Shown here piece by piece: positions 10,290 through 20,334 of a stretch of 64,000 bases of DNA (position 1 is its first letter; each line of letters opens with the position of its first letter). The position numbers and the translations under genes were made by a program. Under the pieces are notes generated by a model that saw nothing but the letters and a program-made list of their open reading frames with translations, did not search any database and had not been told where the DNA came from. The DNA is from Athripsodes cinereus (lineage: Eukaryota; Arthropoda; Insecta; Trichoptera; Leptoceridae), in the NCBI GenBank assembly GCA_947579605.1, contig OX388307.1, positions 30,419,237 to 30,483,236 on the forward strand. Direction: 5' to 3'.

Positions 10290-10495
10290 TTCATAAACTC
10301 AGTGGGAAAGAGCAGAAGACCGGTGGGCCCCCTAGAAGAAGTTGGCAAGGGTAGGTGTCGAACCTGTGTGTTGAAAGGCTTGGTTTGGAGTGGCCAGAGG
10401 TCCTGGAAGTAGCGGTGGACAGGGATCTCTGGAGGAGATACCTAGGGGCAATGCCCTCCCAACAGAACTAGGACAAGAGGAAGAAGATGTATGTA
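10290..10495 (+). pseudogene. RTE-like fragment, second subfamily
   Basis: Broken frames give RRPVGPPRRSW, LGLEWPEVLEVAVDRDLWRR and YLGAMPSQQN, similar to the RTE terminal block (GRPR-W...W-E...A.DR..WRR). It ends at GAAGATGTATGTATGTAA. The same sequence occurs near 24296 (plus) and 58630 (minus). Confidence 0.65.
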
Positions 10496-10732
10496 TGTAA
10501 TCATTCATTGATTCTTAGGCGGTACGAAGTTCGCCGGGCCAGCTAGTACAATATAAACGAACACACTCCGACACTCAACCTACTCTAGAAACAGCACCCA
10601 AACCAAAAATAAAACTCCCAATATGATTTTTGAATTTATATCATAACTTGTAGTCACAACTAGTTCACATTGTGAAAAGTTCTTGTCATAAAATATTTAA
10701 GGAGCTTAGTTCGACAAATGTTCCGAAAACAG

Positions 10733-10912
10733 ATATGACCAAAAAATAATTCTATTAATGGCAACAATTTCCTCAAGTTTCGAAAATATTACTTTTTCTA
10801 TGGAAAAAAGTACTCAACAATAAAGGTGGGGCCGCTAAACTGCGAAAGTTCCAAATGAATATTATTTTTTTACACTATACCTACGATGATACACTTGGAC
10901 AATTACGGAAGT
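10733..10912 (+). repeat. Second copy of MITE right arm plus flank
   Basis: It matches 10090-10262: GGCAACAATTTCCTCAA, TATTACTTTTTCTATGGAAA, GGCCGCTAAACTGCGAAAG, TTCCAAATGAATATT and then unique flank TACACTATACCTACGATGA...ACTTGGACAATTACGGAAG. Since flank is included, this is a local duplication and not a second MITE insertion. The Helitron end at 10546 lies between the copies. Confidence 0.8.
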
Positions 10913-11443
10913 TTGTGTTCTGGAGTCACGTTCGATTATTTGGTGTCCATCGGAGGAGACATATGTTTTAATGATAGAAAAGGTACAAAGAAGATTTTTA
11001 AGGTCGCTATATTGGAAAATATATGGATATCATCCCTACCTGTTTCCATCTTCATTCGTTATGGGTTGCCTTGACTATAATACTTTGGAACATCGACGAG
11101 ATATTTTCTGTGCTCGTCACTTTTTCAAACTACTCAACGGTATCATTTTTAATCCAATAATACTGGAAAATTTCAATATACCTATATGTTCCCGATGCAT
11201 ATGGACGTTCTCGGCATCACGATTTTTTTTACCAGCCTCAAAGCCGAACAAACATAATGGCAAACTCCCCAGTGGGAAGAGCTATTCAAATGTTTATATA
11301 TATATATATATATATATGGACAATTTGTAAAGCGCCGTTTACTCATAACATGACCTCAAGGGTTTAATGGTCTGGCTGGAGATGTTGATATCTTTAACGT
11401 GACGTATGCAGAATTTATAAGAAAAATCGAAGATATATTGTAG
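10912..11443 (+). pseudogene. CR1/Jockey-like LINE, C-terminal fragment
   Basis: The frame reads MIEKVQRRFLRSLYWKIYGY, then FVMGCLDYNTLEHRRDIF and FFKLLNGIIFNP, the standard post-RT region (I-x-x-VQRRFLR...L-x-x-RR). After a (TA)n expansion near 11295 the frame shifts and ends LNGLAGDVDIFNVTYAEFIR...EDIL-stop at about 11443. It is 5'-truncated and dead. Confidence 0.8.
11295..11317. repeat. (TA)n microsatellite
   Basis: A pure TA dinucleotide run inside the LINE fragment, at the point where its frame is lost. Confidence 0.95.
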
Positions 11444-11529
11444 TTGTGTTGTCGTTTGGATATCGTTTAGAGTTTTCTTCTTGGATCGCATTGGCCTACA
11501 GCTGTAATGATCCTTGTAAGAATCGTCTT

Positions 11530-11880
11530 GTTGTCAGTAATAATAATAATAAAGCATGCAGAAGGCCGTACTGCTATCGTCCACCAGGATAGTAAGAAGG
11601 TTTTTGTCCCTGTAGATCTGTAAGTGATCTCCCATGATTGTACTATTTCATAGAACATCATGGAAGAATCAACTCGAATAATGTTGGGGTTCTACATTTT
11701 GAATATAAATTTATTTTAATATTTTATGGTTATTTAATGTTATATTTAAATTTTATTGTTAATTTATTTATTTATTTATTAATACAATGGACGGCCATAA
11801 TAGCCTAATCTTATATTGTGTTCAAAATGTAGAATCTAATATTGTTTTGTTAAATAAATGAGATATGAGATAATAATAGT
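11530..11880 (+). mobile_element. LINE 3' end with a 45-bp CR1-tail insertion
   Basis: From GCATGCAGAAGGCCGTACTG onward it matches the 3' end of the LINE at 60880-61150 almost base for base: CACCAGGATAGTAAGAAGG, CTCCCATGATTGTACTATTT, GTTGGGGTTCTACATTTTG and ATAAATGAGATATGA. Unlike that copy it contains a roughly 45-bp insert at 11765-11812 that is a reverse-oriented LINE hairpin tail (GGACGGCCATAATAGCC after TTTATTTATTTATT). It is preceded by an ATA repeat. Confidence 0.8.
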
Positions 11881-12063
11881 GACTGATAAAAGTGATGACG
11901 ATTGGTTGTCACGTGTTTGATGGAACATTACCAGTCTATAAAAGCAGTGATGTAATTTCTTAAGTACCTACCTATTTCAATAAGTATCTCAAATTACGCA
12001 ATTACCTATAATAATAACTCCAATAAAATCACATTAGTAAATTGAAGTAAATAAGTAGTAAAC

Positions 12064-12327
12064 ACCCGTGGAGCACCCGGTAAAGAATTGGTCTCCCACT
12101 CTTCTGCGTAAGTTTTCGAGTGTCCTGTAAAAGGCAGGTGTTCGAAAAAAATAAGACATTTTACATCTTAAATTCAGCGTTGAGGTTTGCCACCCATCCT
12201 GAATGTCTTGATTTTATACTGGCACGAAGAGGACAGTTTGTATGTTTATTACATACAGCTGATCTGCTGGCTACCCCACTTGTGGGATATGCCGTGATGG
12301 TATAGTAGTATAGTAGTAGTAGTAGTA
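12064..12327 (+). mobile_element. (TAG)n-tailed SINE, full-length copy
   Basis: It begins CCCGTGGAGCACCCGGTAAA, as the copy at 8481 does, and is collinear with it through GAATTGGTCTCCCACTCTTC, AAGGCAGGTGTTCG and GGTTTGCCACCCATCCTGAA, ending GATATGCCGTGATGGTATAG then TAG repeats. A possible short target duplication AGTAGTAAA lies on both sides, but it overlaps the TAG tail and is not decisive. Open frames inside it are not genes. Confidence 0.88.
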
Positions 12328-12694
12328 AATTGAATCCAGCACCACCCAGGTTTTCATAAAATGATAATAAGTACCTACTGTAATAAAATTACTTTTTTAC
12401 TATCGTAGGCTATGTAACTCCTCAAATAATATTTTGGGTAATCTTCACTATGACCGCACGAACTTAAGTAGATGAACTTATATTCATATTGTCTAATTAC
12501 AAGTAAAGATAACATACATTTGCCATTGTCGTAAAAAGTGAAATGTAACACTGAAAATGTTAGTTATTTTCCAATTCCGTTTTACTTTGTTGTCACTTGT
12601 CACGGAATAAAATTAAACATAATGTGTAGATGAGGTGCGAGGAGGTATTCAAAACGAAGTTCAAGACAAACTCACGAGATATTATGATTTCTTA

Positions 12695-12790
12695 AATATG
12701 AATGTGAAGAATTCGAAAGTAGTATGAAAAGAAAGATCAATATGGCGTTCCGTTATACGCCTGGGATGCGGCATGAGAGTATATTACCTA
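12695..12790 (+). pseudogene. RTE 3' end relic
   Basis: AAGAAAGATCAATATGGCG...TTCCGT...CGCCTGGGATGCGGCATGAG is a degraded match to the last about 90 bp of the RTE at 9370-9420. Confidence 0.55.
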
Positions 12791-13224
12791 ACTATGGTAT
12801 ATTATTCATTTTTATAATTTTTATAATTGATGTCTTTTGCAAGGATCTGCAGCATGAAACAGATCGACGCTCCCTACGCATATGTGCGTGCACAAACCTA
12901 AATTTTACACCAGAGCGATTTAAAGTTTCTATGTAGTTTTTTTGACATAACTTTTTTTCTATTTTTTCTATTGTTTTATTAATAACAAGACTTCTAGAAA
13001 AATAACAATTTCGTCTTATCAATCAGTGAAAATAAATACCTTTCAATATATATGTATACTATACCAATATTATTTTGTCTGTTGCAATAACATTGGCATT
13101 ATTTGTGATGAAATACTTATTGTAATTACGGGTAGAGGAATTAAGGTACATTCATCTTTATATTTTATGTATGTAAATCATATAATGTATATAATATTTT
13201 ATGTATGTATGGTAGTGATGTAAC

Positions 13225-13330
13225 GAATATTCGCATTCGCATTCGCATTCGCGAATATTCGCATATTTCAAAGTATTCGCATTCGCATTCGCATTCGCAA
13301 AAAAATATGCGAATGTTTTGCGAATATTAT
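13225..13330. repeat. Left subterminal ATTCGC arrays of the hAT element
   Basis: Two runs of three to four ATTCGC hexamers flank a palindromic CGCGAATATTCGC, followed by reverse-oriented GCGAATG copies. A matching set lies at 17125-17195 near the right end. Such subterminal repeats commonly bind hAT transposases. Confidence 0.85.
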
Positions 13331-13554
13331 TTTAGTAATAAAGTATCTGGTCTGTTCCGTGTTGGCCACATTTGTTTCATTGTTTCCTGTGTTCGTTTGC
13401 TTGATGATGTTATTATTATTAGGAGAAATATGCATTTGTGGAGATTTAATTTATATGTTTGTTTTAAGTATTACAACTGCTATGAGTATAGGGCCCTACA
13501 ATAATTTTATATTCTATTTAAGGAATATTTATATCATACTACAAGGTGAACCAC

Positions 13555-16545
13555 ACTAAAGTATTCTCTCAGAATTTTCGGGGCTTGAAGACTAAGAGCG
13601 AGGAGTTTAGAGCAAACTTATTTGCAAATAGTTATGATATAATTGTTCTGACGGAAGCTTGGCTAAATTGTGGCATATTTGACAGCGAACTTTTTCAAAA
13701 CGAATATACAGTTTACCGCAAGGATAGGGATTTCATGTTGAGTGGTAAAAAGGATGGAGGTGGGGTCTTAATTGCTGTGGATCGGACACTAGGATATTCA
13801 TCCACTCTTGTTTGGGATGATACTGGTGAAAGTTTTTTTTACCAGTATTCGTTTTTCATCGGTAACGCATGAAAAAATGCTCACCGCTACTGGGTGTAGT
13901 ATATGTATATACCGCCTTCCACATCCTTAGATACTTAAAACATCTTTTTTTAAAGTATATCTGAACGTTTAATCAGCTATTACGGCAAAACGGATATTTG
14001 TCTTATTGGAGATTCCAATATCCCAACAATCCAATGGAAAAAAGACCCCGATGTTGATTCAATCTTTGTTCCGTATTCTTATTCGTGTCCTGTTGCGCAG
14101 TATTTGATAGAATCTATATCTTTTCTCAATATGTTTCAGTCTAACGGAGTTTATAACAGCAATCAAGTTATCTTGGATTTAGTTCTTTCAACTATTCCGT
14201 GTTCTGTTACCAGATGTGACTCTCCATGTGACTCTCCACTGGTTGGTAAGGATTCACACAATCCTTCACTGTTGATAGATTATGAGTTTGAAATTGCTGA
14301 GGATTTGTCTCAAAATATGATCCAGAAATTAATATACTTTAAGTCAAACTTTTCGGAAATAAATTTTGAACTACAAAGTGTTGATTGGGTCAGTGTTTTG
14401 GGAAACGGACCGGTGAATAAGATGATTGAATCTTTTTATGGTTATGTTTTGCCAATAATTGAGAAGCATACACCTACATATGAAGAGGGTGTCACCTAAT
14501 AATTTTTCCAAATGGCTCTCTAATAGAATTCTGTTATTGTTTAAGAGAAGTCTAAGGCTTGGCGTAAGTTGAAGATGAACCGTAATGATTCTGACTACAA
14601 TTTATTTTTTCAACTAAGAGCTCAGTTGAAGTTGTCGCAGAATCACGATTATAGGTCTTTTATTAATAACACTGAGAAGTCACTTAAGGGCAATGTCAAG
14701 TCTTTCTTTTCATTCGTGAATTCCCTTAAATAATCTAGAGGCTATCTAAGGGTAATGGGTGACGGTGACCAGACTTCGAGCGATCCAGAGGGAATTGCAA
14801 AATTGTTTTCGACGTTTTTTGGTTCTGTATTTTCACGGAATAATTTGCATGATTCTAATACTAAAGAATTGGAAAATATTTTAACTAACTCATGTTTATC
14901 CATGGTTAATATCTTGAAATCTGATATTCATAAACGTTTATTAGGTATAGATGAGACAAAAGGAGTTGGCCCTGATGGTCTAGCACCAATATATTAAAGA
15001 GATGTGTAAGTCATTTAACAAAACCATTGTATCTGACATTTATTAGAACACCTTGCTGCAGGAGGCAATCTAGACTATGGGACATGGAAAACCCTAAATT
15101 GACTGAGATCTGGTGTAGGAAACTGCCGCGACAATAGAGAACGATTGGGCTTCCTACAGGACGAATCCGGAGCGTGTGACTGTGGTGCAGCACAGACTAT
15201 GCCACACTTGTTGGAGTGTCCATTGTGCCCAGTCACTTGCACTATGGAGGATATTTTTGACGCATCTCCACCTGCTGCGCGTTTTGCGCAGTACTGGAAA
15301 TCAGTTTGATGGGTTTTTTCTCTGGGTTTCGACACGATAAATAAATTAGGAGCTTACAAGAAGGATGCTTTCCATGCAAATGGAAGATGGCTAGTATTAT
15401 TCCTTTGCATAAATCTGGCAGCAAATCGGACGTTCGTAACTACAGACCAATTTTAATTCTATCACCTATTTCAAAAATATTTGAGGGTATGGTTCGTGAA
15501 CAAATTACTTTTTTCCTGAAGCCGTATCTTCTTGTAGAGCAGCATGGATTCATGAGTGGAAGATCGACAGTAACAAATCTGATTTTTTTTCTCAGCTATT
15601 TATATCGGCTTTCAAAAGGCATTTGATAAAGTAGAACATCGACTTTTTTCAACTAAGGTGGATTGAATCATATATTTCTGATAGATTGATGACAGTTAAA
15701 CTTAACGGTTACTCATCTGGCAGTGTCAGTGTTACATCTGGTGTCCCTCAGGGGTCTTCTTTGGGTCCTTTACTTTTCACGATATTCATAAACAACATAA
15801 AAAAGTGCTTTGACCACTCAGAGCTTCTATTATTTGCGGACGATTTAAAAATATACTGTCAAATTCAATTATTGTTTGACTATGAAATGCTTAACGAGGA
15901 CTTGGAAAGACTACACGAGTACTGTAAAAGAAATAACTTGCACTTGAATCTGGAGAAGTGTAATCTGATCTCTTTTACCAAAAATAGAAACAAAATTCGA
16001 TAAATTTACAATATCCATAATCATGATTTAAAAGAAGTAAATAAGATTAGAGATTTAGGTGTGGTGTTTGACTCTGAGCTTCACTTTGATGATCACGTGA
16101 ACAAAATTATCGAAGAGAGCAATAAAATACTGGGATTTATTCTGAGATCTACAAAGTCATTTAGGTTATATGAATCGTATTTGTACTTGTACTTATCGTT
16201 GTTTCGCTCCAAGCTGGAGGACTGTTCCAGTGTATGGAATCCACATTTTAAAAAATATGTCGATCAAGTTGAGAGAACTCAGTCTAAATTCATTCGTTTG
16301 GTTAGGAAGAGATTGCATTATCCTGTATTTATTAAAGATTTGCCTAAATTGGAATTGTGAAGAGTTTTGCTGGATGCATGCAACCTGAGAAAAATATGCT
16401 TGTCCGAATACGATGTGCCTAATATTTTAGATAGGATTAACTTTAGAATGCTTCCTTTAACAAGATCTTGTTTTCCGTTCTACATTAAAAAAAAACAAAA
16501 ACGATTGCAGACTCAAGAAACCCTGTTTATAGAATTTTAAAGTGC
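13555..16545 (+). pseudogene. CR1-like LINE ORF2, decayed copy inside the hAT
   Basis: Pieces in shifting frames follow ORF2 order: endonuclease start SQNFRGLKTK and LTEAWL (13570-13670), GGGVLIAVDR (about 13760), GDSNIPTIQW (about 14000), GPDGLAPIY (about 14980), MASIIPLHKSG and NYRPILILSPISKIFEGMV (15390-15490), EQHGFMSGRSTVTNL (15540), SGVPQGSSLGPLLFTIFINN (15740), LLFADDLKIY (15830), LNLEKCNLISF (15950) and a C-terminus VERTQSKFIRLVRK (16270). Many stops and frameshifts and a foreign insertion at 15040-15345 show it is dead. It is related to the intact element at 47457-52400 but clearly distinct. Confidence 0.9.
15040..15345 (+). mobile_element. LINE 3' fragment (zinc-knuckle C-terminus) nested in the CR1-like copy
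   Basis: It interrupts the LINE frame between PLYLTFI and RSLQEGCFPCKWKM. It encodes RERLGFLQDESGACDCGAAQ, TMPHLLECPLCPVTCTMEDI and FDASPPAARFAQYWKSV, the Cys-Cys-His-Cys ending of R1/I/LOA-like elements, and ends CGATAAATAAATTAGG. ATTAG occurs at both junctions and may be the target duplication. A second copy is at 40700-40930 on the minus strand. Confidence 0.85.
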
Positions 16546-16985
16546 CAATTACGTCAGGTTTGTGAGAAAGGAGAGTTGAGGGTAGAATAAGATGAAATAA
16601 ATATTAAAAAAAATGTATATGTTTGATAAAATGTGAAGTGTTTGGGATAGTATTAATTTTTAGACTGTTTTTTAAATTTTTGATTTTTCTTTTTTAAGAG
16701 TTTTTTTGTATTGTTATTGCATACATTAGTGAAGTGTGAATGTGTTTGTGCGAATGAATGTATTAGGTATGTGTGCGAAATTGGGTGAGCAGCGATTTGT
16801 AATAGGAATGGGTGATTGGATGTATTGTGAATTAATACCTATATTATGTGTAAGATTTTCTATAATAATTGTTTTGTGTGTTATTGCTGAAGTATGCACT
16901 GTTTCGATGTAAGACTATTGGAATGTTTTTGTCGCTTACATGTTTATATTTATATGTCTTTCATCTGTTGTGTACCATGTAAATG
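16546..16985 (+). other. Probable 3' UTR of the nested CR1-like LINE
   Basis: This non-coding T/G-rich stretch follows the decayed ORF2 and ends near TGTACCATGTAAATGAAG, before sequence that belongs to the right part of the hAT. The exact LINE/hAT junction cannot be placed from one copy. Confidence 0.45.
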
Positions 16986-17124
16986 AAGAAACAAATCAGT
17001 AATTCGGTGAAAGTACCGGATACTTACCCGGTACATTGTGGAAAAAGGTACTGCAAGAAAATATTCTTTAAGAAAACCGAGGAGTTTTGGAATATTTCAA
17101 ATTCCTATACCATTTTCAAGTCAA

Positions 17125-17195
17125 TATTCGCATTCGCATTCGCATTCGCGAATGTCGGCATGAAATATTCGCATTCGCATTCGCATTCGCGAATA
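17125..17195. repeat. Right subterminal ATTCGC arrays of the hAT element
   Basis: Two blocks of ATTCGC units (about 17127-17150 and 17167-17192), separated by GAATGTCGGCATGAAAT. They mirror the left-end arrays. Confidence 0.85.
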
Positions 17196-17289
17196 TCCAA
17201 AATCAGACATTCGTTACATCACTAATGTATGGTACATGCGCTGGTTTACACCAAACAATGCATCAGGATGTCCGACGTATATCGACTTA

Positions 17290-17480
17290 AAGTCACTTAC
17301 TCAGATATACGCCGGCGTCTTTAAATTATTTGGTGCACTTACGCACATATACGTTTCAAAAAAGGGTCAAATATCAAAAATTTTGACCCAATTATTTCAT
17401 CAATGAAAATATACGATATTTTAAGATACTTAGTGTAAAAAAAGCGATTTTGTCAAAAATGTCACTTACGCACATATACC
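17290..17480. repeat. Three spaced copies of a 17-bp motif
   Basis: CACTTACGCACATATAC occurs at about 17338 and 17462, with a degraded copy CACTTACTCAGATATAC at about 17294. The sequence between them is AT-rich and includes a small TTTGACCC/GGGTCAAA hairpin. Function unknown. Confidence 0.6.
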
Positions 17481-17549
17481 TACCTACGTAGGGAACGTCG
17501 AGATGAAAGCCCGAAGGATTTTGTATAAAAATACTTGACGTGGGCGTCC

Positions 17550-17745
17550 GAGAACAACGTGGCTTGATCAAGTGGTTCGAATTTTCAAGGACGTCCGTGT
17601 GTTAAGTAAGAGGAACTGACGTGCGTGCATGAGAAATTGTTTGAATGTGCAGGAAGCGAAGGGAAGGTGTAAAGATGGATCTATTTGGAGTTCCGTTCTC
17701 TCTGCCTACCCCACTTGGGACATGGCGTGAGGGCGTAGAATATTA
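17550..17745 (+). pseudogene. RTE 3' fragment
   Basis: It reads GGGCGTCCGAGAACAACGTG, a GCTTGATCAAGTGG block, then GAAATTGTTTGAATGTGCAG and CCCCACTTGGGACATGGCGT followed by GAGGGCGTAG, a mutated copy of 9230-9425 with in-frame stops. Confidence 0.75.
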
Positions 17746-18324
17746 TATTTTTATAGTATAGATAGTAAGATATATACTTATATAGTATAGTATAGTACAA
17801 TACTTGACTAAATGGAACAATGATTCTCATTTAAATTTAAAAAAAAAACAATTAAAATAAACATCAATGATGGAAACTTGTGTTAAATTTATACTGCAAT
17901 TATCTAACATTTATGAAATAATTAAATATAAGCAATATTTACACGCACACGCTCAACATAAACATCGCTATACTTACTATAATTGTAATGAATTAATTTT
18001 TTGCATGTTTTGAGTTCATCCAGCTACTATCGTACATGAAAGGTTTCCGCGAAGGTAGTCCTTTAACAACATTTTTTAAATAAAAACAACACAATCTATT
18101 TTAAAAGTATCTACATACTTGATATACCAAACAAACAAACCTTATATTTCAAACTCCTTGTCATAATATAGAAAATATATTTAAAATCATTTTTAAACAA
18201 AACTTTAATCAACTTCAATTATTATTCGCTTCAATACCCATACTACACAAAATCAATCATTCGTCAAATAGCAACCGTGGATCAAACATTTGTTTAAGCA
18301 GTCCTTTAAAAATTGGTAGTTAAG
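17746..18324. other. AT-rich stretch, nothing recognised
   Basis: It holds short TATAGTA repeats near 17750-17800 and otherwise low-complexity AT sequence. No gene signal. Confidence 0.5.
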
Positions 18325-18508
18325 TTTTTTTTTTTTTTTTAAAAAAGATATATCTGGGTTTTGTTATAAACCCAAATACAACCTTATACACCTTTCACAC
18401 TAAGCTAAAAGCTTGTGCCGTGAAAGGGGAGTTTGCCGGTACCTGGGATCGAACCACGGACCCCTTGTTCCGGAGGCCGAGACTCTACCTCCAGGCTACC
18501 GACGAACT
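18325..18508 (-). mobile_element. tRNA-derived SINE with poly-A tail
   Basis: On the minus strand it runs from AGTTCGTCGGTAGCCTGGAG to GGGTTTATAACAAAACCCAG and ATATATC, then an A tail seen as 16 T on the plus strand. The B-box-like GGTTCGATCCCAGGTACCGG is intact. Same family as 23096 and 55862. Confidence 0.9.
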
Positions 18509-18544
18509 ATTATTTATTGATTCATACATAAAACGAGATATATA

Positions 18545-18975
18545 AGACTTTTTACAATGCCCTCAACTCTCCTCACGGAATCACAAGGCAGAAACCCGCC
18601 TTTATGCCAGTCGCGTCACCTTTTTCGTGACATTCCTTTCGCTCTGATGTCGTTGTTATTGAACCCTTGCGGACGGAAGAACAGTGCTGTTTTTAGCCAA
18701 CTATCATTGGGCATTCTCAGAACATGGCCCAGCCTAGATTACAGATGGGTGCGCCGGCGCACAGAATATTCATGACATGTTTATACCATCTTACCTCCAA
18801 AATCCTCCTAAGACACTAGTTTTCAAGTCTTAGTATCTTAAGCCTTGGTAAGGTGCTAACACTCACAGCCATATAGAAGGATTGGGATGATGCACGCATT
18901 GAACAGGTGACATTTTGTCCTGATGCTGAGTCCAGACACATTCCAAACTTTGTTCATGGTATTGAACGTATAGAA
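18545..18975 (-). pseudogene. RTE-like fragment, third subfamily
   Basis: The minus strand is homologous to the better copy at 41975-42345 (GCGGACGGAAGAACAGTGCT, TAGCCAACTATCATTGGGCA, ATTCTCAGAACATGGCCCAG on the plus strand). That copy reads RRWSWLGHVLRM...GRPS on the minus strand. Stops and indels make it dead. It extends about 150 bp further upstream than the other copy. Confidence 0.7.
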
Positions 18976-19595
18976 CCAAACGATACATGATATATAAAAT
19001 CATACATACTTAAAAAAAATCTTTAGAACTTCACAATAACTGATACTACATCATGGTTTCATTAACTTGTAAACAATTAATAAATGCAATCAATTTCTTA
19101 AATATTTGAACATAAAAATAACAACAGTTCGTAAATAATGAAAAAATTATTAGAAAGAAAATAATTTAATTTGATATTAAGCAAAATAATAATAAAGAAG
19201 TCAATTACGTAGAATGTGTTTACATGTAACTATTATTAATTTAAATAAAATAAAATAAAAATATTAAATAGTTGGTAATCAAAAATATTAATTGGTGCAA
19301 GTAAAACTCTTATAACATAATTTATAATCCACAAACATAATACTAAGGAACAAATGTTAAAAAAAAAAATCTATATATAATTGAATATGTCTTTTTTTGT
19401 AATGTGCTGATATCCTCTTAAAACATTCTTCATTGATAAATACTGTAAGAGTTTTGTCGAGACCGTTGACAAACTATAATTCAAATCGATAATTTTTATT
19501 TTTACAATGTACACAGGATCAGACAGTCAATTATAGTACATGATAACAAATTACAAAATCAAAAGGTGGACCAGGGAAGATCCTAAATTTACCTG
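18976..19595. other. AT-rich stretch, nothing recognised
   Basis: AT-rich with TAAAATAAAATAAAA runs. No domain-bearing frame, RNA gene or transposon end was seen. Confidence 0.5.
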
Positions 19596-19796
19596 AGGCC
19601 TGAGTCAATAACACACTTTCGCGTCACGTTCCCGCTCCGTTAGCGTTCGGGTGCAGACGGTGTTGCGCCAAAGTGTTAATTTTCGTAACTATTATGTATC
19701 ATAGCAACGAAATTGACACTTGCTTGCAACTTCGTCTATACTTGAACGTTAACGGAGCGGGAACGTGACGTGAAAGTGTGTTATTGACTCAGGCCT
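19596..19796. mobile_element. MITE with about 63-bp inverted repeats
   Basis: AGGCCTGAGTCAATAACACA at the left faces TGTGTTATTGACTCAGGCCT at the right, and pairing continues through ACGTTCCCGCTCCGTTA and into an AGACG block. It is GC-richer than its surroundings, 201 bp and non-coding. No unambiguous target duplication: the flanks CTG and CTA differ by one base. Confidence 0.85.
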
Positions 19797-20149
19797 CTAA
19801 AGGGTTTTAAAAAATCATCAAAGTTAAAAACAAAATACAAAAAAAACAAAAACACCATAACATGCATTTAACTGAATAAAATTTGAAAACATTCTAAATT
19901 TAAAGTTTTACTAGAACATCACGCTCCGGGATCGTGTCATCTAGACACGTTTAGGGTAAAAGGAAACGTCGTATGCTGTACTATGTCGTATGTCGTAATA
20001 TAAAACTTAAAAAAACGTGATAGAAGCATTGTCCCTAAACATAATAATATATTATCAGGATACTCATGTATGGGTATTAGGGTATTAATATAATATGTAT
20101 GGCTTACTAGACGTGCTTAAAGTTAATTCTGACTAAATGAAAAACCCGA

Positions 20150-20290
20150 CGGCCGGTGTGGCGAGGAGGTAACGCTCTTACCTCTGTCACCCGGTTCAAT
20201 ACCCGGCGAGAGCAAAATAAAGAATGTACATACTTTTACAAATTTTCCTGGGTCTGGGTATTACAATATATTTATGTGTTTAGTACTAAC
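20150..20290 (+). mobile_element. tRNA-derived SINE (second family), 3'-truncated
   Basis: It starts GGCCGGTGTGGCGAGGAGGT with GCTCTTACC, has the B-box-like GGTTCAATACCCGGCG, then TTTTCCTGGGTCTGGGTATT. It matches the first half of 9600-9828 and stops at about TTTAGTACTAACGTA. Confidence 0.8.
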
Positions 20291-20334
20291 GTACTGTAAT
20301 TTTTGTACGGCTTCGGCTTGTAATAATAATAATA

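Larger units (their letters stand above)
8062..10546 (+). mobile_element. Helitron-type element with nested insertions
   Basis: The left end TCTAATATATAAAAAGAAGT, then GTTACACCATTTATAACTC and GGCTGTACCGATTTGAATGA, is the familiar start of non-autonomous insect Helitrons. The right end has a GGCG...CGCC hairpin and finishes GGGCCAGCTAG. The flanking bases are A (8061) and T (10547), as Helitrons insert between A and T. No Rep/helicase ORF is present. Most of the length comes from later insertions at 8391-9443, 9600-9828 and 9841-10204. A related copy lies at 27357-27690 on the minus strand. Confidence 0.7.
13213..17224. mobile_element. hAT-type DNA transposon with 8-bp target duplication, filled by later insertions
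   Basis: The ends are perfect 16-bp inverted repeats (TAGTGATGTAACGAAT at 13213, its reverse complement ending at 17224). Both flanks carry the 8-bp duplication ATGTATGG (13205-13212 and 17225-17232). Subterminal arrays of ATTCGC sit just inside each end. No transposase reading frame is recognised. About 3.5 kb of the 4.0 kb is a CR1-like LINE, so the original element was probably a short non-autonomous hAT. Confidence 0.92.

Noticed and set aside
12120..12305. 61-codon frame MSCKRQVFEKNK...
   Set aside because: It lies wholly inside the (TAG)n SINE and recurs with stops in other copies.
13205..13504. Frames with repeated HSHSHS or RIRIR residues
   Set aside because: They come from translating the ATTCGC subterminal repeats of the hAT element.
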